Shown here piece by piece: positions 29,605 through 39,460 of a stretch of DNA of 64,000 bases (position 1 is its first letter; the number at the start of each line of letters is the position of its first letter). The notes beneath the pieces are model-generated. The model did no database searches. It saw only the letters and a list, made by a program, of their open reading frames with translations, and was not told the origin of the DNA. The translations under genes were made by a program, and so were the position numbers. The DNA is taken from positions 186,001 to 250,000 of the forward strand of contig NZ_JACHNY010000003.1 in assembly GCF_014199625.1 (NCBI RefSeq). Direction: 5' to 3'. The DNA comes from Sphingomonas abaci. GTDB taxonomy: Bacteria > Pseudomonadota > Alphaproteobacteria > Sphingomonadales > Sphingomonadaceae.

Positions 29605-31284
29605 ATGCGTAGCGAACTGGATCGGCGGATGGATTCGACCATGGCGCAGGTGACGGGAGCGGGCGGGCCGCTGCCGCTGACCACGGTCGAGCGTCACGGC
29701 GTCACCTTGCCGGCCTTCGCGATCGCGCCGCCCTCGCTCGCGCATTATTTCGCCCATTACGCGCAGGAGCATCGCGACACCTGCTTCCTGGTGGCCGGCG
29801 AGGAGCGGCTGACCTTCGGCGAGGTGTACGGCGTGGCGGCGGAGATCGCCCGGTCACTGGTCGCGCGCGGGATCGACCGGGGCGACCGGGTCGGCATCGC
29901 CGCGCGCAACTCGCCGGTCTGGATCGCCGCCTATATGGGCGTGCTGATGGCGGGCGGGATCGCGACCCTGCTCAACGGCTGGTGGCAGGCGGAGGAGTTC
30001 GCCGCGGCGCTGGACGATGTCGGTTGCGCGCTGGTGGTGGCGGACGGGCCGCGCGCCGAGCGGCTGGCGGCGATCGAGGGGCTCGCCGTGCCGGTGGTGC
30101 GGGTCGACGATCGCCTCCCCCTTGCCCAGGCCGCCGCGCCGCTGACCGGCGGGGAGGGCGTCCTGCCCGAATTGGGGCCGGGCGACGCTGCGACGATCCT
30201 GTTCACCTCGGGCTCGACCGGCCGGTCCAAGGGCGCGCTGGCGGATCATGGATCGGTGCTGCAGGCGACGCTCAACTTTCTGGCGCAGGCGCTGATGGTG
30301 CTGGGCCTGGCGACCGAGGACGGCGATGCCCCGACGCTGCCGCCGGCGACGATGCTGACGCTGCCGCTGTTCCACATCACCGCGATGGTGCCGGTGCTGC
30401 TGCAAAGCTTCGCCATGGGCCGCAAGCTGGTGCTGCTGCCCAAATGGGACACGCGCGAGGCGATGCGGCTGATCGAGCGGGAGAAGGTCACCTATTTCGT
30501 CGGCGTGCCGCTGATGAGCTACGAAATTCTCAATCATCCGGAGCGGGCGGCCTTCGACCTGTCCACCGTCACCGATTTCGCGGCGGGCGGCGCGCCGCGC
30601 CCGCCCGAGCATGTCCGCCGAATGGACGCCGAACTGGGCGGGCCCGCGCCGCTGATCGGCTATGGCCTGACCGAGACCAATGCCGCCGGCACCGCCAATT
30701 GGCGCAGCAACTATCTCGCCAAGCCCGATTCCGCCGGCCGCGCCTCCGCCCCGCTGATCGAGCTGGCGATCCTCGACGAGGCGGGGCGGCCGGTGCCGCA
30801 GGGCGCGCGCGGCGAGGTGGCGATCCGCTCGGTCGCCAATTTCCGCGAATATTGGAACAATCCGGCCGCCACCGCCGCCGCCATCACCGCCGACGGATTC
30901 TTTCGGACCGGCGATATCGGCTATCTCGACGCGGACGATTATCTGTTCATCGTCGACCGCAAGAAGGACATCATCATCCGCGGCGGCGAGAATATCAGTT
31001 GCCTGGAGGTGGAGGCGGCGCTCTACGCCCACCCGGCGGTGCGCGAGGCGGCGGTGTTCGGCCTGGTCGACGAGCGGTTGGGCGAGGTGCCGGCGGCGGT
31101 CGTCCATGCGGAGCCGGGCGTCGACGCGGCCGCGTTGCAGGCGTTCCTGGGCGAGCATATCGCCGCCTTCAAGGTGCCGGTCCGGCTCTGGCTGGTCGAC
31201 GCCCCGCTGCCGCGCCTGGGGACGGAGAAGATCGACAAGGTGGCGTTGCGGGCCGAGTACCGGGCGCTGGTGGCGGCGGGCTGA
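29605..31284 (+). CDS. acyl-CoA synthetase (AMP-forming)
   Basis: Class I adenylate-forming enzyme, 559 residues. It has the P-loop [13 protein letters not shown], the [11 protein letters not shown] motif, the hinge region [35 protein letters not shown], and the C-terminal catalytic lysine region [10 protein letters not shown]. It probably activates a fatty or other carboxylic acid as the CoA thioester; the chain type is not clear. GGAGAGACGG precedes the ATG. It is divergent from lgt. Confidence 0.88.
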   Translation: MRSELDRRMDSTMAQVTGAGGPLPLTTVERHGVTLPAFAIAPPSLAHYFAHYAQEHRDTCFLVAGEERLTFGEVYGVAAEIARSLVARGIDRGDRVGIAARNSPVWIAAYMGVLMAGGIATLLNGWWQAEEFAAALDDVGCALVVADGPRAERLAAIEGLAVPVVRVDDRLPLAQAAAPLTGGEGVLPELGPGDAATILFTSGSTGRSKGALADHGSVLQATLNFLAQALMVLGLATEDGDAPTLPPATMLTLPLFHITAMVPVLLQSFAMGRKLVLLPKWDTREAMRLIEREKVTYFVGVPLMSYEILNHPERAAFDLSTVTDFAAGGAPRPPEHVRRMDAELGGPAPLIGYGLTETNAAGTANWRSNYLAKPDSAGRASAPLIELAILDEAGRPVPQGARGEVAIRSVANFREYWNNPAATAAAITADGFFRTGDIGYLDADDYLFIVDRKKDIIIRGGENISCLEVEAALYAHPAVREAAVFGLVDERLGEVPAAVVHAEPGVDAAALQAFLGEHIAAFKVPVRLWLVDAPLPRLGTEKIDKVALRAEYRALVAAG

Positions 31285-31336
31285 GGGGCGGATCGTCCAT
31301 CGATCGGGTGCGACATCACCCGACCCACCATTCCAC

Positions 31337-31418
31337 CCCGGCGGAGGCCGGGATCCAGTTACGGAACGGTTGCCCTAGCCTATGAACGTCCCCCAACTGG
31401 ATCCCGGCCTCCGCCGGG
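31337..31418. repeat. 24-bp perfect inverted repeat between convergent genes
   Basis: CCCGGCGGAGGCCGGGATCC-AGTT (31337-31360) and its exact complement (31395-31418) flank a 34-base loop that contains ACGGAACGGT. It lies between the ends of the acyl-CoA synthetase and HhH genes. It can form a very strong hairpin on either transcript, so it may double as a terminator. It shares the arm core and the loop ACGGAACG with the element at 62004-62086. Confidence 0.8.
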
Positions 31419-31441
31419 ATGGTCGGAGGCGGTCTGCGGGT

Positions 31442-32164
31442 TCACAGCTTTCCGAACACCGCCTCGAAGCCGGGGATGTCGCCCGCCGCCAGGAAGCGGG
31501 CCTGTTCGATCCAGCGGTCGCGGGTCATCCGGCCGGAGAACGGCCCGAGCTGCGCGTCGAGCCGGGTGGCGGCATCCTCGTCCAGCGCGGCGATCTGGCC
31601 CACCGTGGTGATGCCTAGTTCGCCCAGCCGCGCGACCAGCTTGGGCCCCAGCCCCTTCAGCAGCGACAGCGGCGCATCGGCCGGGTCGTCGGCCAGCGCC
31701 GGAGTGGAAGGTGAAGTGGCTGGCGGGGTGGCGGGCACGGGGGCCGGTGCGATCGTCGCCGGGCTGGCCTCCAGCGGCGCGGCGGCAGCGATGGGTTCGT
31801 CGGCGAGCGGATCGGTCGTGGTCGGCTGCTCGGCTTCGGCCGGCGCGGGCTGGACGATGGGCCGAGCGACCGGCTCCGGGGCGGGCGGAGGCGGCGGAGG
31901 CGGCGGGGGCGGGAGCGGCGATTCCGCCACCGGCGCTGACGCGGTCGGCTCGGTCACCCCGGCCTCGCGCGCGTTGTGCGCGACCTCGCGCTCGGCCAGA
32001 GTCCGCTGGCGTTTGCGGCGCATGCCGACCAGGATGATCGCGATCGCCGCCACCGCGACCAGCACGATCAGCACCAGGTGCATGGTGGTGATGACGCCGA
32101 CGCCGCCATCGGGCAGCAGGCTGGTTCCGGGTTGCGAGGCGGTGGCGGTGGTCGACTGGCTCAT
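31442..32164 (-). CDS. membrane-anchored helix-hairpin-helix protein
   Basis: A 240-residue protein with one transmembrane helix near residues 28-50 (TMHLVLIVLVAVAAIAIILVG) and then a long Pro/Ala-rich linker with a run of ten prolines. A C-terminal HhH-like domain follows (about 170-240, LLKGLGPKLVARLGELGITTVGQIAALDE). That pattern resembles the 'helix-hairpin-helix of established function unknown' domains also found near ribosomal or NADH-dehydrogenase proteins. The start is ATG 32164. The function is unknown. Confidence 0.75.
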   Translation of the reverse strand: MSQSTTATASQPGTSLLPDGGVGVITTMHLVLIVLVAVAAIAIILVGMRRKRQRTLAEREVAHNAREAGVTEPTASAPVAESPLPPPPPPPPPPAPEPVARPIVQPAPAEAEQPTTTDPLADEPIAAAAPLEASPATIAPAPVPATPPATSPSTPALADDPADAPLSLLKGLGPKLVARLGELGITTVGQIAALDEDAATRLDAQLGPFSGRMTRDRWIEQARFLAAGDIPGFEAVFGKL

Positions 32165-32212
32165 GCGCGCGACCCTAGCCGCTGCCATCCGCCAGGGCCA
32201 GCCGCCACGCGA

Positions 32213-33082
32213 TCAGCGGGACCAGCGCGCCCAGATCGCGGTCGGCAGGGTCAGCCCGCGCGCTTCCTCGCGCACGCCCAGCTCCCCCGCCTCGACCGTG
32301 CCGGGCAGGTCGGCGAAGAGCTGGCGCAGCATCTCGCCGATCGCCAGCGCCGACATGCGCACCGCATAGACGGTGAGGAACAGGAAGCGGGAATTCTCGT
32401 CCAGCAACTGGCGGCAATCCGCGATCAGACGCGGCAGATCCTCCTCCAGCCGCCAGATCTCGCCCTCGGGCCCGCGACCATATTTGGGCGGGTCGAGCAG
32501 GATGCCGTCATAGCGCCGGCCGCGCCGCACCTCGCGCGCGGTGAACTTGGCGGCGTCGTCGACGATCCAGCGCACCGGCGCGGCGTCCAGGCCCGACAGG
32601 GCCGCATTGGCGCGCGCCGCCTCGACCGACTTCTTGGAAGCGTCGACATGCACCATGCGCGCCCCCTGGCTCGCCAGCGCCAGCGTGCCGACGCCGGTAT
32701 AGCCGAACAGGTTCATGCAGTCGGGCGTCTCCAGCCCGTCCAGCCGTTCGCGCATCCAGCTCCACACCGGGGCCATGTCGGGGAAGAATCCCAGATGGCG
32801 GAAGGGCGTGGTCTGCGCGGTGAAGCGCACATCGTCCCAGCGCATCCCCCAGCCGTCGCGCGGCACCGGCTGGTTGAAGTGCCAGCGGCCGCCGCCCTCC
32901 TCGTCGGAACCGGGTACGAACTCCCCGTCGAACGTCCAGTCGGCCTTGGCCGGCGCCCACATCGCCTGGGGTTCGGGCCGGACGAAGCGGAAGCGGCCAT
33001 AGCGCTCCAGCTTGCGGCCATGGCCGCTATCGACCAGCCCGTAATCGGCCCAGGGCTCCCCGATCAGCGTGCCCAGCATCAT
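32213..33082 (-). CDS. RlmI/RlmK-like class I SAM methyltransferase
   Basis: A 289-residue SAM enzyme of the Methyltrans_SAM type, related to 23S rRNA methyltransferases. It has the SAM loop CMNLFGYTGVGTLALASQGA, followed by VHVDASKKSVEAARANA, and the catalytic DPPKYGRGPEGEIW. It lacks the N-terminal PUA domain of RlmI. Its ATG overlaps the stop of thrC by four bases (ATGA), so it is coupled to threonine synthesis, an arrangement with no obvious functional logic. Confidence 0.85.
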   Translation of the reverse strand: MMLGTLIGEPWADYGLVDSGHGRKLERYGRFRFVRPEPQAMWAPAKADWTFDGEFVPGSDEEGGGRWHFNQPVPRDGWGMRWDDVRFTAQTTPFRHLGFFPDMAPVWSWMRERLDGLETPDCMNLFGYTGVGTLALASQGARMVHVDASKKSVEAARANAALSGLDAAPVRWIVDDAAKFTAREVRRGRRYDGILLDPPKYGRGPEGEIWRLEEDLPRLIADCRQLLDENSRFLFLTVYAVRMSALAIGEMLRQLFADLPGTVEAGELGVREEARGLTLPTAIWARWSR

Positions 33083-34479
33083 GCGGACGGCGTGGCGTGT
33101 TCGGCGATGAAGCCGGCGATGACCGACAGATCGGCGGGCAGGCTGGTATAGCGTTCCTCGCGGTCGAACAGGTCGCCGACGCGCAGCGGCAGCGTCGGCC
33201 GGCTGCCGACCGCGCGCTCGACCGCATCGCCGAACTTCGCCGGATGCGCGGTGGCGAGCGTCACCATCGGCGCGTCGACCGTGGTGGCAGCGCGGCGCGC
33301 GGCGGCCAGGCCGATCGCGGTGTGCGGGTCGATCACCTGGCCCGACGCCTCCGCCGCCCAGCGCATCGCCATCGTCATCTCGTCGGCATCGACCCGCTCG
33401 CTGGTGAACAGCGCCGCCGCCCCCTCGCGTTGCGCATTGGTCAGGCGCAGCACGCCGTCCCGCTCGAACCCCTGCATCTGCGCCGCCAGCGCCGCGCCGT
33501 CGCGCCCGCCCAGGTCGAACAGCAGCCGCTCGAAATTGGACGACACCTGGATGTCCATCGACGGCGTCGCGGTCTGCTGCACACCCGCCTTGGAATAGTC
33601 GCCCGCCGACAGCGCGCGGTGGAGGATGTCGTTGACGTTGGTCGCGACCACCAGCTTGGCCACCGGCAGCCCCATCTTCGCCGCGACATAGCCGGCGAAG
33701 ACATCGCCGAAATTGCCCGTCGGCACCGAGAAGGCGACTGCCCGCTCCGGCGCGCCGAGGCGGACGGCGGCATAGAAGTAATAGACCACCTGCGCCATCA
33801 GCCGCGCCCAGTTGATCGAATTGACCGCCGACAGCGCATAACGGTCGGCCATCGCCCGGTCGGCGAAGGCGGCCTTCACCAGCGCCTGTGCCTGGTCGAA
33901 ATCGCCGTCGATGGCGATGTTGAAGACGTTGGGGGCCAGCACCGTCGTCATCTGGCGACGCTGCACCTCCGACACCCGGCCCATCGGATGGAGCATGAAG
34001 ATGTCGACGCCCGCGCGCCCGGCCACCGCGTCGATCGCCGCCGATCCGGTGTCGCCGCTGGTCGCGCCGATGATGGTCAGATGCTTGTCGGTGCCGGTCA
34101 GGAACCGCTCGAACAGCAGGCCGAGCAGTTGCAGCGCCACGTCCTTGAAGGCCAGCGTCGGTCCGTGGAACAGCTCCAGCAGCCATTGGTCATGGTCGAG
34201 CTGGACCAGCGGCGTCACCGCCGCGTGCGAGAAGCGGCCATAGGCGGCCTCGCACAGCGAACGCAGTTCGTCCTCGTTCAGCGCATCGCCGACGAACGGC
34301 GTCATCACCCGCACCGCCGTCTCCGCATAGGACAGGCCGGCCAGCGCCGCGATCGAGTCGCGACCCAGCGTCGGCCAGGTCTCGGGCACGTACAGGCCGC
34401 CATCGGCGGCGAGCCCGGCGAGCGTGGCGGCGCGGAAGTCGACGATCGGCGCGGTGCCGCGAGTGCTGAGGTAGCGCAT
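33079..34479 (-). CDS. thrC: threonine synthase
   Basis: PLP enzyme converting O-phosphohomoserine to threonine. The 466-residue protein begins MRYLSTRGTAPIVDFRAA, the usual ThrC start. It has the PLP lysine K112 in HGPTLAFKDVALQLLG and the loop ATSGDTGSAAID, and is of normal length for the long ThrC class. ATG 34479 is chosen because the frame upstream lacks homology. This is the better threonine synthase candidate of the two in the window. Confidence 0.95.
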   Translation of the reverse strand: MRYLSTRGTAPIVDFRAATLAGLAADGGLYVPETWPTLGRDSIAALAGLSYAETAVRVMTPFVGDALNEDELRSLCEAAYGRFSHAAVTPLVQLDHDQWLLELFHGPTLAFKDVALQLLGLLFERFLTGTDKHLTIIGATSGDTGSAAIDAVAGRAGVDIFMLHPMGRVSEVQRRQMTTVLAPNVFNIAIDGDFDQAQALVKAAFADRAMADRYALSAVNSINWARLMAQVVYYFYAAVRLGAPERAVAFSVPTGNFGDVFAGYVAAKMGLPVAKLVVATNVNDILHRALSAGDYSKAGVQQTATPSMDIQVSSNFERLLFDLGGRDGAALAAQMQGFERDGVLRLTNAQREGAAALFTSERVDADEMTMAMRWAAEASGQVIDPHTAIGLAAARRAATTVDAPMVTLATAHPAKFGDAVERAVGSRPTLPLRVGDLFDREERYTSLPADLSVIAGFIAEHATPSA

Positions 34480-34527
34480 GGCCCTGCCGCTAACGCCTGT
34501 GCGCGGACACGACAAGCAAGGGCTGGT

Positions 34528-35250
34528 TCAGCGCCGCCGCTTTTTCCTTGTCGGCGGCGCCGCCGCGGGGACGGGCGGCGCGGGCTGGCCGCTCAACCGC
34601 AGGTCGAGCGGCGGGGTGATGGCGGGATCGGCCGGGAAGCGGGCGCGCGCCCTGGCGAACAGGAACCGCGCCTTCGCCGCGCCCGGCGCATCGGCGGTTG
34701 CGCCGACCCAGCGCCAGTGCCACGGCTCCCACTTCACATTCTGCCGGTTGCCGGGCGGGAAGCTCAGTTCGAAGCCGTAGCGCGGCGCATGGTCGTGCAG
34801 CCAGCGCGCCTGTGGCGTGGCGGCCATGCATGCCTCCGCATCGGGGCATCCGCGCGACGGGCGCACCGCGAAGTCGAGCGCGAAGCCGGTGCTGTGCTCG
34901 CTATGCCCCGGCGGCGCGACCGAGATCGCCCGGTCCGCCGCGGTCGGTCCCGCGCCGCCGGTGGCGAAGACGCTGCCCTGGCGCAACACGCCCCGGTGGC
35001 AGGACAGGCCCCGGATCGCGCCCGCTCCCAATGCCGCGTCGGCGGCCGCGATCAGCCGTTCGAGGTCCGGGATCACCTCGCGCCGGAGCAGGCAGGCGTG
35101 GAGGCCGAAGCCCGGCGGGGCCGGGACCAGATCGCCCGGCGGCGCGTCGCCATAACGGAAATGGCCGTAGAGCCGTCCGTCCGTCGCGACCGGCGCGGCG
35201 GCGGGCGGGGCGGCGGGCGTCACCGCCTGGGCGAGCAGAATGGCGAGCAT
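34528..35250 (-). CDS. M15/VanY-like D-alanyl-D-alanine carboxypeptidase
   Basis: Exported zinc peptidase acting on peptidoglycan stem peptides. The 240-residue protein has a short hydrophobic leader (MLAILLAQAV...), then the M15 zinc motif PGHSEHSTGFALDF (H119, D126) and the second motif EPWHWRW (E175, H178). The C-terminus is Pro- and Arg-rich (ending KKRRR). It is divergent from the RluA-type gene. Confidence 0.85.
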   Translation of the reverse strand: MLAILLAQAVTPAAPPAAAPVATDGRLYGHFRYGDAPPGDLVPAPPGFGLHACLLRREVIPDLERLIAAADAALGAGAIRGLSCHRGVLRQGSVFATGGAGPTAADRAISVAPPGHSEHSTGFALDFAVRPSRGCPDAEACMAATPQARWLHDHAPRYGFELSFPPGNRQNVKWEPWHWRWVGATADAPGAAKARFLFARARARFPADPAITPPLDLRLSGQPAPPVPAAAPPTRKKRRR

Positions 35251-35300
35251 GGCCGCGCGGCTCTGGCATGGGCGTCGCGGCGGTGGCAAGGACCGCAGCC

Positions 35301-35975
35301 ATGGACCCCGAACGTATCCTTTTCATCGATGGCGAGGCGCTCGTCATCGACAAGCCCGCCGGCCTGCCCGTCGATCCGCCCCGCGACGGATCGATCAGCC
35401 TGGAGAACCACCTCGAATCGCTGCGTTTCGGCTTTCAGCGCTGGCCGACGCCGGTGCACCGGCTGGACCGCGACACCAGCGGCTGCCTGCTGCTCGCGCG
35501 CAATCCCAAGGCGGGGGCGCGGTTCCAGCAGGCGTTCGAGAATGGGACGGTCGAGAAACGCTACCTGGCGGTGCTCGACGGCGTGGTCACGGGCGAGGGG
35601 ACGATCGACCTGCCGCTCGCCAAGGTCAGCAGCGCCGAGTCGGGCTGGCGGATGGTCGGCGATCCCGCCGGCAAGCCGTCGCGCACCCACTGGCGCGCGC
35701 TGGCCGAACAGGATGGCCGCACCCTGGTCGAGTTCCGGCCCGAAACGGGGCGCACGCACCAGATCCGCGTCCATGCCGCCAGCGGCCTGAACGTGCCCGT
35801 GGTCGGCGACCCGATTTATGGCCGCGCCCGGCGCGTCGCGCCGAACCAGGCGGGCGGGCAGGGAATGCTGCTCCATGCCGCCGAGTTGGTCGTCCCCCGG
35901 CCGGGCAAGGAGCCGATCAAGGCGGCGGCCCCGCTGCCCGAGCGGTTCGGAGCCTGGCCCGGCCTGGCGGGTTGA
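35301..35975 (+). CDS. RluA-family pseudouridine synthase
   Basis: Converts uridine to pseudouridine in rRNA or tRNA. The 224-residue protein is a bare catalytic domain with no S4 domain. It has LVIDKPAGLPVDP, the active-site motif HRLDRDTSGCLLLARN (catalytic Asp), and GRTHQIRVHAAS. It is of RluA/TruC length. ATG 35301 with AAGGA eight bases upstream is favoured over an in-frame ATG at 35268. The stop is followed after seven bases by arfB. Confidence 0.9.
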   Translation: MDPERILFIDGEALVIDKPAGLPVDPPRDGSISLENHLESLRFGFQRWPTPVHRLDRDTSGCLLLARNPKAGARFQQAFENGTVEKRYLAVLDGVVTGEGTIDLPLAKVSSAESGWRMVGDPAGKPSRTHWRALAEQDGRTLVEFRPETGRTHQIRVHAASGLNVPVVGDPIYGRARRVAPNQAGGQGMLLHAAELVVPRPGKEPIKAAAPLPERFGAWPGLAG

Positions 35976-35982
35976 TCGCGCC

Positions 35983-36405
35983 ATGGTCGCCATCCCCGTC
36001 ACCCGTGCGATCTGGATCGACAGCGAGGAACTGCACGAAAGCTATACCCGCGCTTCCGGGCCGGGCGGGCAGCATGTCAACACCACCGACAGCGCAGTGC
36101 TGCTGCGCTTCGACGTGGCGAACTCGCCCAGCCTGCCCGACGCGGTGAAGGCGCGGCTGGCGGTGCTGGCGGGATCGCGGCTGACCCGCGAGGGCGTGCT
36201 GGTGCTGCGGAGCGAAGGCGCGCGGTCGCAGCTGCTCAACCGGCAGGAGGTGCGCGAGCGGCTGGTCGAACTGATCCGCGAGGCGACGATCGTGCCCAAG
36301 AAGCGCCGCCCGACCAAGCCGACCCGCGCCTCGCAAACCCGCCGGGTCGAGGGCAAGGCGCGGCGCTCGGCGGTGAAGGCGGGGCGCGGCAAGGTCCGCG
36401 ACTGA
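35983..36405 (+). CDS. arfB: alternative ribosome-rescue factor ArfB
   Basis: Stop-codon-independent peptidyl-tRNA hydrolase (YaeJ) that frees ribosomes stalled on broken mRNA. The 140-residue protein has GGQ at residues 28-30 ([20 protein letters not shown]) and the long basic C-terminal tail (KKRRPTKPTRASQTRRVEGKA...) that enters the empty mRNA channel. Together with prfA/prmC it gives the window two GGQ release proteins. Confidence 0.93.
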   Translation: MVAIPVTRAIWIDSEELHESYTRASGPGGQHVNTTDSAVLLRFDVANSPSLPDAVKARLAVLAGSRLTREGVLVLRSEGARSQLLNRQEVRERLVELIREATIVPKKRRPTKPTRASQTRRVEGKARRSAVKAGRGKVRD

Positions 36406-36445
36406 CCGGCTGGCGGTGGCGGCCGGCCCCGCCTAGATAGGCGGC

Positions 36446-36925
36446 ATGTACCAGTTCGACATTTCGTCCGGCAGCAAGGCGGACCTGTACCGCGACCTCC
36501 ATGCCGCGCTCGATGCGCTGACCGCCGGCGAGCCCGACGCGGTCGCCAACATGGCCAACGCCTCCGCGCTGCTGTGGCAGTATCTGCCCGACCTCAACTG
36601 GGCCGGCTTCTACCGCATGGTCGCAGGCGAACTGGTTCTGGGGCCGTTCCAGGGCAAGGCGGCGTGCATCCGCATCCCGCTCGGCAAGGGGGTGTGCGGC
36701 ACCGCCGCCGAAAGCGGCGAGACGCAGGTGGTGGCCGATGTCCACGCCTTTCCCGGCCATATCGCCTGCGACGCGGCGAGCCGGTCCGAACTGGTCGTGC
36801 CGATCGTCCGCGACGGCGCGGTGCTGGGGGTGATCGACCTCGACAGCCCGGAGCCCGGTCGTTTCGACGCGGAGGATGCCGCCGGCTGCGAGGCGCTGGC
36901 GACGCTGCTGGCCGGGCGGCTCTGA
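36446..36925 (+). CDS. msrC: free methionine-(R)-sulfoxide reductase (fRMsr)
   Basis: GAF-domain enzyme reducing free Met-R-sulfoxide with thioredoxin-type reductants. The 159-residue protein keeps the three cysteines C74, C84 and C108 in the family spacing (KAACIRIPLGKGVCGTAA and GHIACDAASRSELVVPI), plus NWAGFYR and GVIDLDSP. It is close behind arfB and probably in the same transcript. Confidence 0.92.
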   Translation: MYQFDISSGSKADLYRDLHAALDALTAGEPDAVANMANASALLWQYLPDLNWAGFYRMVAGELVLGPFQGKAACIRIPLGKGVCGTAAESGETQVVADVHAFPGHIACDAASRSELVVPIVRDGAVLGVIDLDSPEPGRFDAEDAAGCEALATLLAGRL

Positions 36926-37181
36926 GGGCCGCTTCGCTGGTCGTCCTTCTGCAGGGATCGGTCCGCAACCCGCCATCCCGCCGCGGCGAAGGCCGGGGTG
37001 GTGCGAAGTCTGGGGTGACGTCGTGACGTTCGCGGCCGCCGCGCTGCCGCCGGGGTGGAACGCGGGGGGTGTGGAGCGCAGGCGGTCGCAACCGTCTCGC
37101 CACGGGCCAGACGCTTGCCTGCCCCGGATCGGGACCGTCGCGGCGCTTTTCCGGCGCGGCGCGCGCGCTACGATCCGGCGC

Positions 37182-37568
37182 ATGATGAAGACGCAGGCGA
37201 GATGGTGGTGTGGGCTGGCGCTGCTCGCGACCGGCCCGGCGAACGCGCAACGGGGTGGCCCGCCGCCGCCACCGCCGATAGCGGGCGGCGAGCCGGCCTA
37301 TGCCGTCCCGCCGGTCACCCTGTTGCTCGACCTGCGGGGAGAGCCGCGCGACGACCCGCCGCCACTCGCGCCGCCGCCGCTGCCGGAGGTGCGCTCCGGC
37401 CGGCGCGATGCGACGCCCGGCGCGACCGTCACCACCACCACTGCCGCGACCGGTTCGCGGATGCGGGCGGCGGACGAAGGATCGATCACGACCACCACGG
37501 ACGTCTATGCTGATCCGCCGCCGCCATCGCGTCCTCCGCGCCGACCGGTCAGCGCCCGCCGAAGGTGA
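37182..37568 (+). CDS. hypothetical exported proline-rich protein
   Basis: A 128-residue frame beginning MMKTQARWWCGLALLATGPANA, a plausible signal peptide cleaved at ANA. The rest is Pro/Arg-rich with two VTTTTA/SITTTT patches and no known domain. Its end overlaps the end of the minus-strand M28 gene by 20 bases. The coding status is uncertain because Pro/Arg-rich frames also arise by chance in such GC-rich DNA. Confidence 0.45.
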   Translation: MMKTQARWWCGLALLATGPANAQRGGPPPPPPIAGGEPAYAVPPVTLLLDLRGEPRDDPPPLAPPPLPEVRSGRRDATPGATVTTTTAATGSRMRAADEGSITTTTDVYADPPPPSRPPRRPVSARRR

Positions 37569-38814
37569 CCAGGCTCTCCGACCCGTCCGCCGCCAGCGCC
37601 GATACGCCGACGAAGTGATCGTCGACCGGCACCTGTGCCAGCAGCGTCCTGGTGCCGGTCACGTCGCGGCTGTCGGTCCAGTCGGCGCGGTCGTTACGAC
37701 GCCAATGCACGCGGTAGCCCGCCGCCCCCGGCACCGCCGGCCAGCTCACCTGCGTGTCGCGCGACAGAGCGCCGGAGATCGTCACGCTCGCCGGGGCGGC
37801 GGGGGCGCCGGCCAGCCGGGCAAGCGTCGCGACGTTGATCGCCGTCACCTTGGCCAGATAGGGAAAGTCCATCCGGTCGATCGTGTCGCCATAGACCACG
37901 CCCTTCTCGGTGCGCAGATCCTGGTGCTGCGCATCCCAATTCTCGTTGGCGACCGAAAAGCGCACCGCAGGATAGCCGAGCTTCAGGAACGGCTCGTGAT
38001 CGCCGCCGCGGCCGAACCGGTCGGGCCGTCGGTCGAGGAACACGTCGAGCCCGAACCGCCCCCGCGCGGCGACCCCATCGATCGCCTTGGCGAGCGCGCG
38101 GCTGGGGCCGTCATCCTCGCCGCCATTGCCGCGCCGGACCATCTGCTGCGCCTCGTCCTCCGACGAGCGGATGCCCTCGGAAAAGACGCGCACCCAGCGC
38201 GATTCGCGGACATCGCCCTGGCCGATCGTGTTGCCGACGATGTCGTTGTTGAGCATCGCCGACACCTGCCAGCCGCGCGCCTTGGCGGTGTCGGCGAGCA
38301 GGGTGGCGCCCCACAGGCCCTGCTCCTCGCCGGAGAAGACCGCATAGACGATGGTCGCGTCGAACGTCTGGCGGGACAGGATGCGCGCCGCCTCCAGCAC
38401 CAGCGCGACGCCAGACGCGTCGTCGTTGGCGCCGGGCGCATCGCTGGTCGTGTCCATCACGTCGGTGACGCGGCTGTCGATATGCGCGCCGACGATCACC
38501 ACGCGCTCGGGATCGCGGCCGCGCTGGATGCCGAGCACGTCCTGCACCACCACGCCGGTCGGCGCGCGCGGGCCGGTGAAGCGCCGCTCGATCCGCTCGA
38601 CCGTGATGCACCCGCCACAGCCGCGCGCGATCGCGGCGAAACGCCCGGCGGCCCAGTCGCGCGCCGCGCCGATGCCGCGCTTCGGGTCGGTGGTGGTGGA
38701 GGCGGTGTGCCGCGTGCCGAAGCCGACCATCGCGGCGACATCGGCCTTGAGGCGGTCCGGAGAGGGGGCGGGGGTGGCGGCGGCAGCCGCGGCGAGGGCG
38801 AGGAGGATCGGCAT
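37549..38814 (-). CDS. M28-family zinc peptidase
   Basis: Exported aminopeptidase-type protein of 421 residues. A short hydrophobic leader (MPILLALAAAAAATPA) precedes the M28 catalytic domain: VVIVGAHIDSR, GANDDASGVALVLEAAR (metal Asp), FSGEEQGLWG (catalytic Glu pair) and GGDHEPF. The last ~90 residues (from about 335, APASVTISGALSR...) look like a fibronectin type III-like domain. It probably acts in the periplasm or outside the cell. Confidence 0.9.
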   Translation of the reverse strand: MPILLALAAAAAATPAPSPDRLKADVAAMVGFGTRHTASTTTDPKRGIGAARDWAAGRFAAIARGCGGCITVERIERRFTGPRAPTGVVVQDVLGIQRGRDPERVVIVGAHIDSRVTDVMDTTSDAPGANDDASGVALVLEAARILSRQTFDATIVYAVFSGEEQGLWGATLLADTAKARGWQVSAMLNNDIVGNTIGQGDVRESRWVRVFSEGIRSSEDEAQQMVRRGNGGEDDGPSRALAKAIDGVAARGRFGLDVFLDRRPDRFGRGGDHEPFLKLGYPAVRFSVANENWDAQHQDLRTEKGVVYGDTIDRMDFPYLAKVTAINVATLARLAGAPAAPASVTISGALSRDTQVSWPAVPGAAGYRVHWRRNDRADWTDSRDVTGTRTLLAQVPVDDHFVGVSALAADGSESLVTFGGR

Positions 38815-38894
38815 GGACGATCAGCATGCCGCAGCCAGTCCTGCCGCTCAAGCCATTGCGATCACGACCGGTTACGTTCGATTCGTTGAGCCGG

Positions 38895-39350
38895 TCAGCT
38901 TAGCCGGTCGATCTGCTCCGGGGTCAGCGATCCGGGGATGATCATCACCGGCACCGGCAAGGCGCCAGCATCGGTGCCGGTGAAATGGCTGATCAACGCG
39001 CCCGGCGCGCCGGCCGGGGCGGCGCCCAGCACCAGCGCCGCGATCTGCGGATCGGCGTCGATGATCTGGCGGATCACCTTGGGCGCGTCGCCCTCGCGCA
39101 CCGTGATCGCCGGCCGCAGGCCCGATTCGCGGAAGATGGCGCCGGCCGCGACGCCGACCACCGCCTCGGCCTGCTGGCGCGCCTCCGCCTCGATCGTCGC
39201 CTGCACGCCGGCGAATGCGATGAATTCCTGCGGCGGCAGGATCGACAGGATGTTGACGCCGCCGCCGGTCTTCACGGCGCGACGCGCGGCGAAGCGCAGG
39301 GCGATTTCCGCCTCCGGACTGTCGTCGACCACCACCAGATAGATGCGCAT
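38895..39350 (-). CDS. universal stress protein (UspA family)
   Basis: A 151-residue single-domain Usp. It has the N-terminal strand-loop [25 protein letters not shown] and the middle [18 protein letters not shown] segment. The C-terminal nucleotide-binding-like stretch ([15 protein letters not shown]...VPVMIIPG) is only partly like the G-2x-G-9x-G-S/T ATP motif, so ATP binding is uncertain. ATG 39350 is chosen. It is divergent from pdhC. Confidence 0.85.
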   Translation of the reverse strand: MRIYLVVVDDSPEAEIALRFAARRAVKTGGGVNILSILPPQEFIAFAGVQATIEAEARQQAEAVVGVAAGAIFRESGLRPAITVREGDAPKVIRQIIDADPQIAALVLGAAPAGAPGALISHFTGTDAGALPVPVMIIPGSLTPEQIDRLS

Positions 39351-39460
39351 GGCCCCCGGTGTGGCGCGTGGGCCGATGCGGCGCAAGAGGCGTCGGGGTT
39401 GACCCGGCGGCCCGGGGCGGCAAGAGACGGTCGCCGCTACGGAATGCCTTGAGGACCTTC

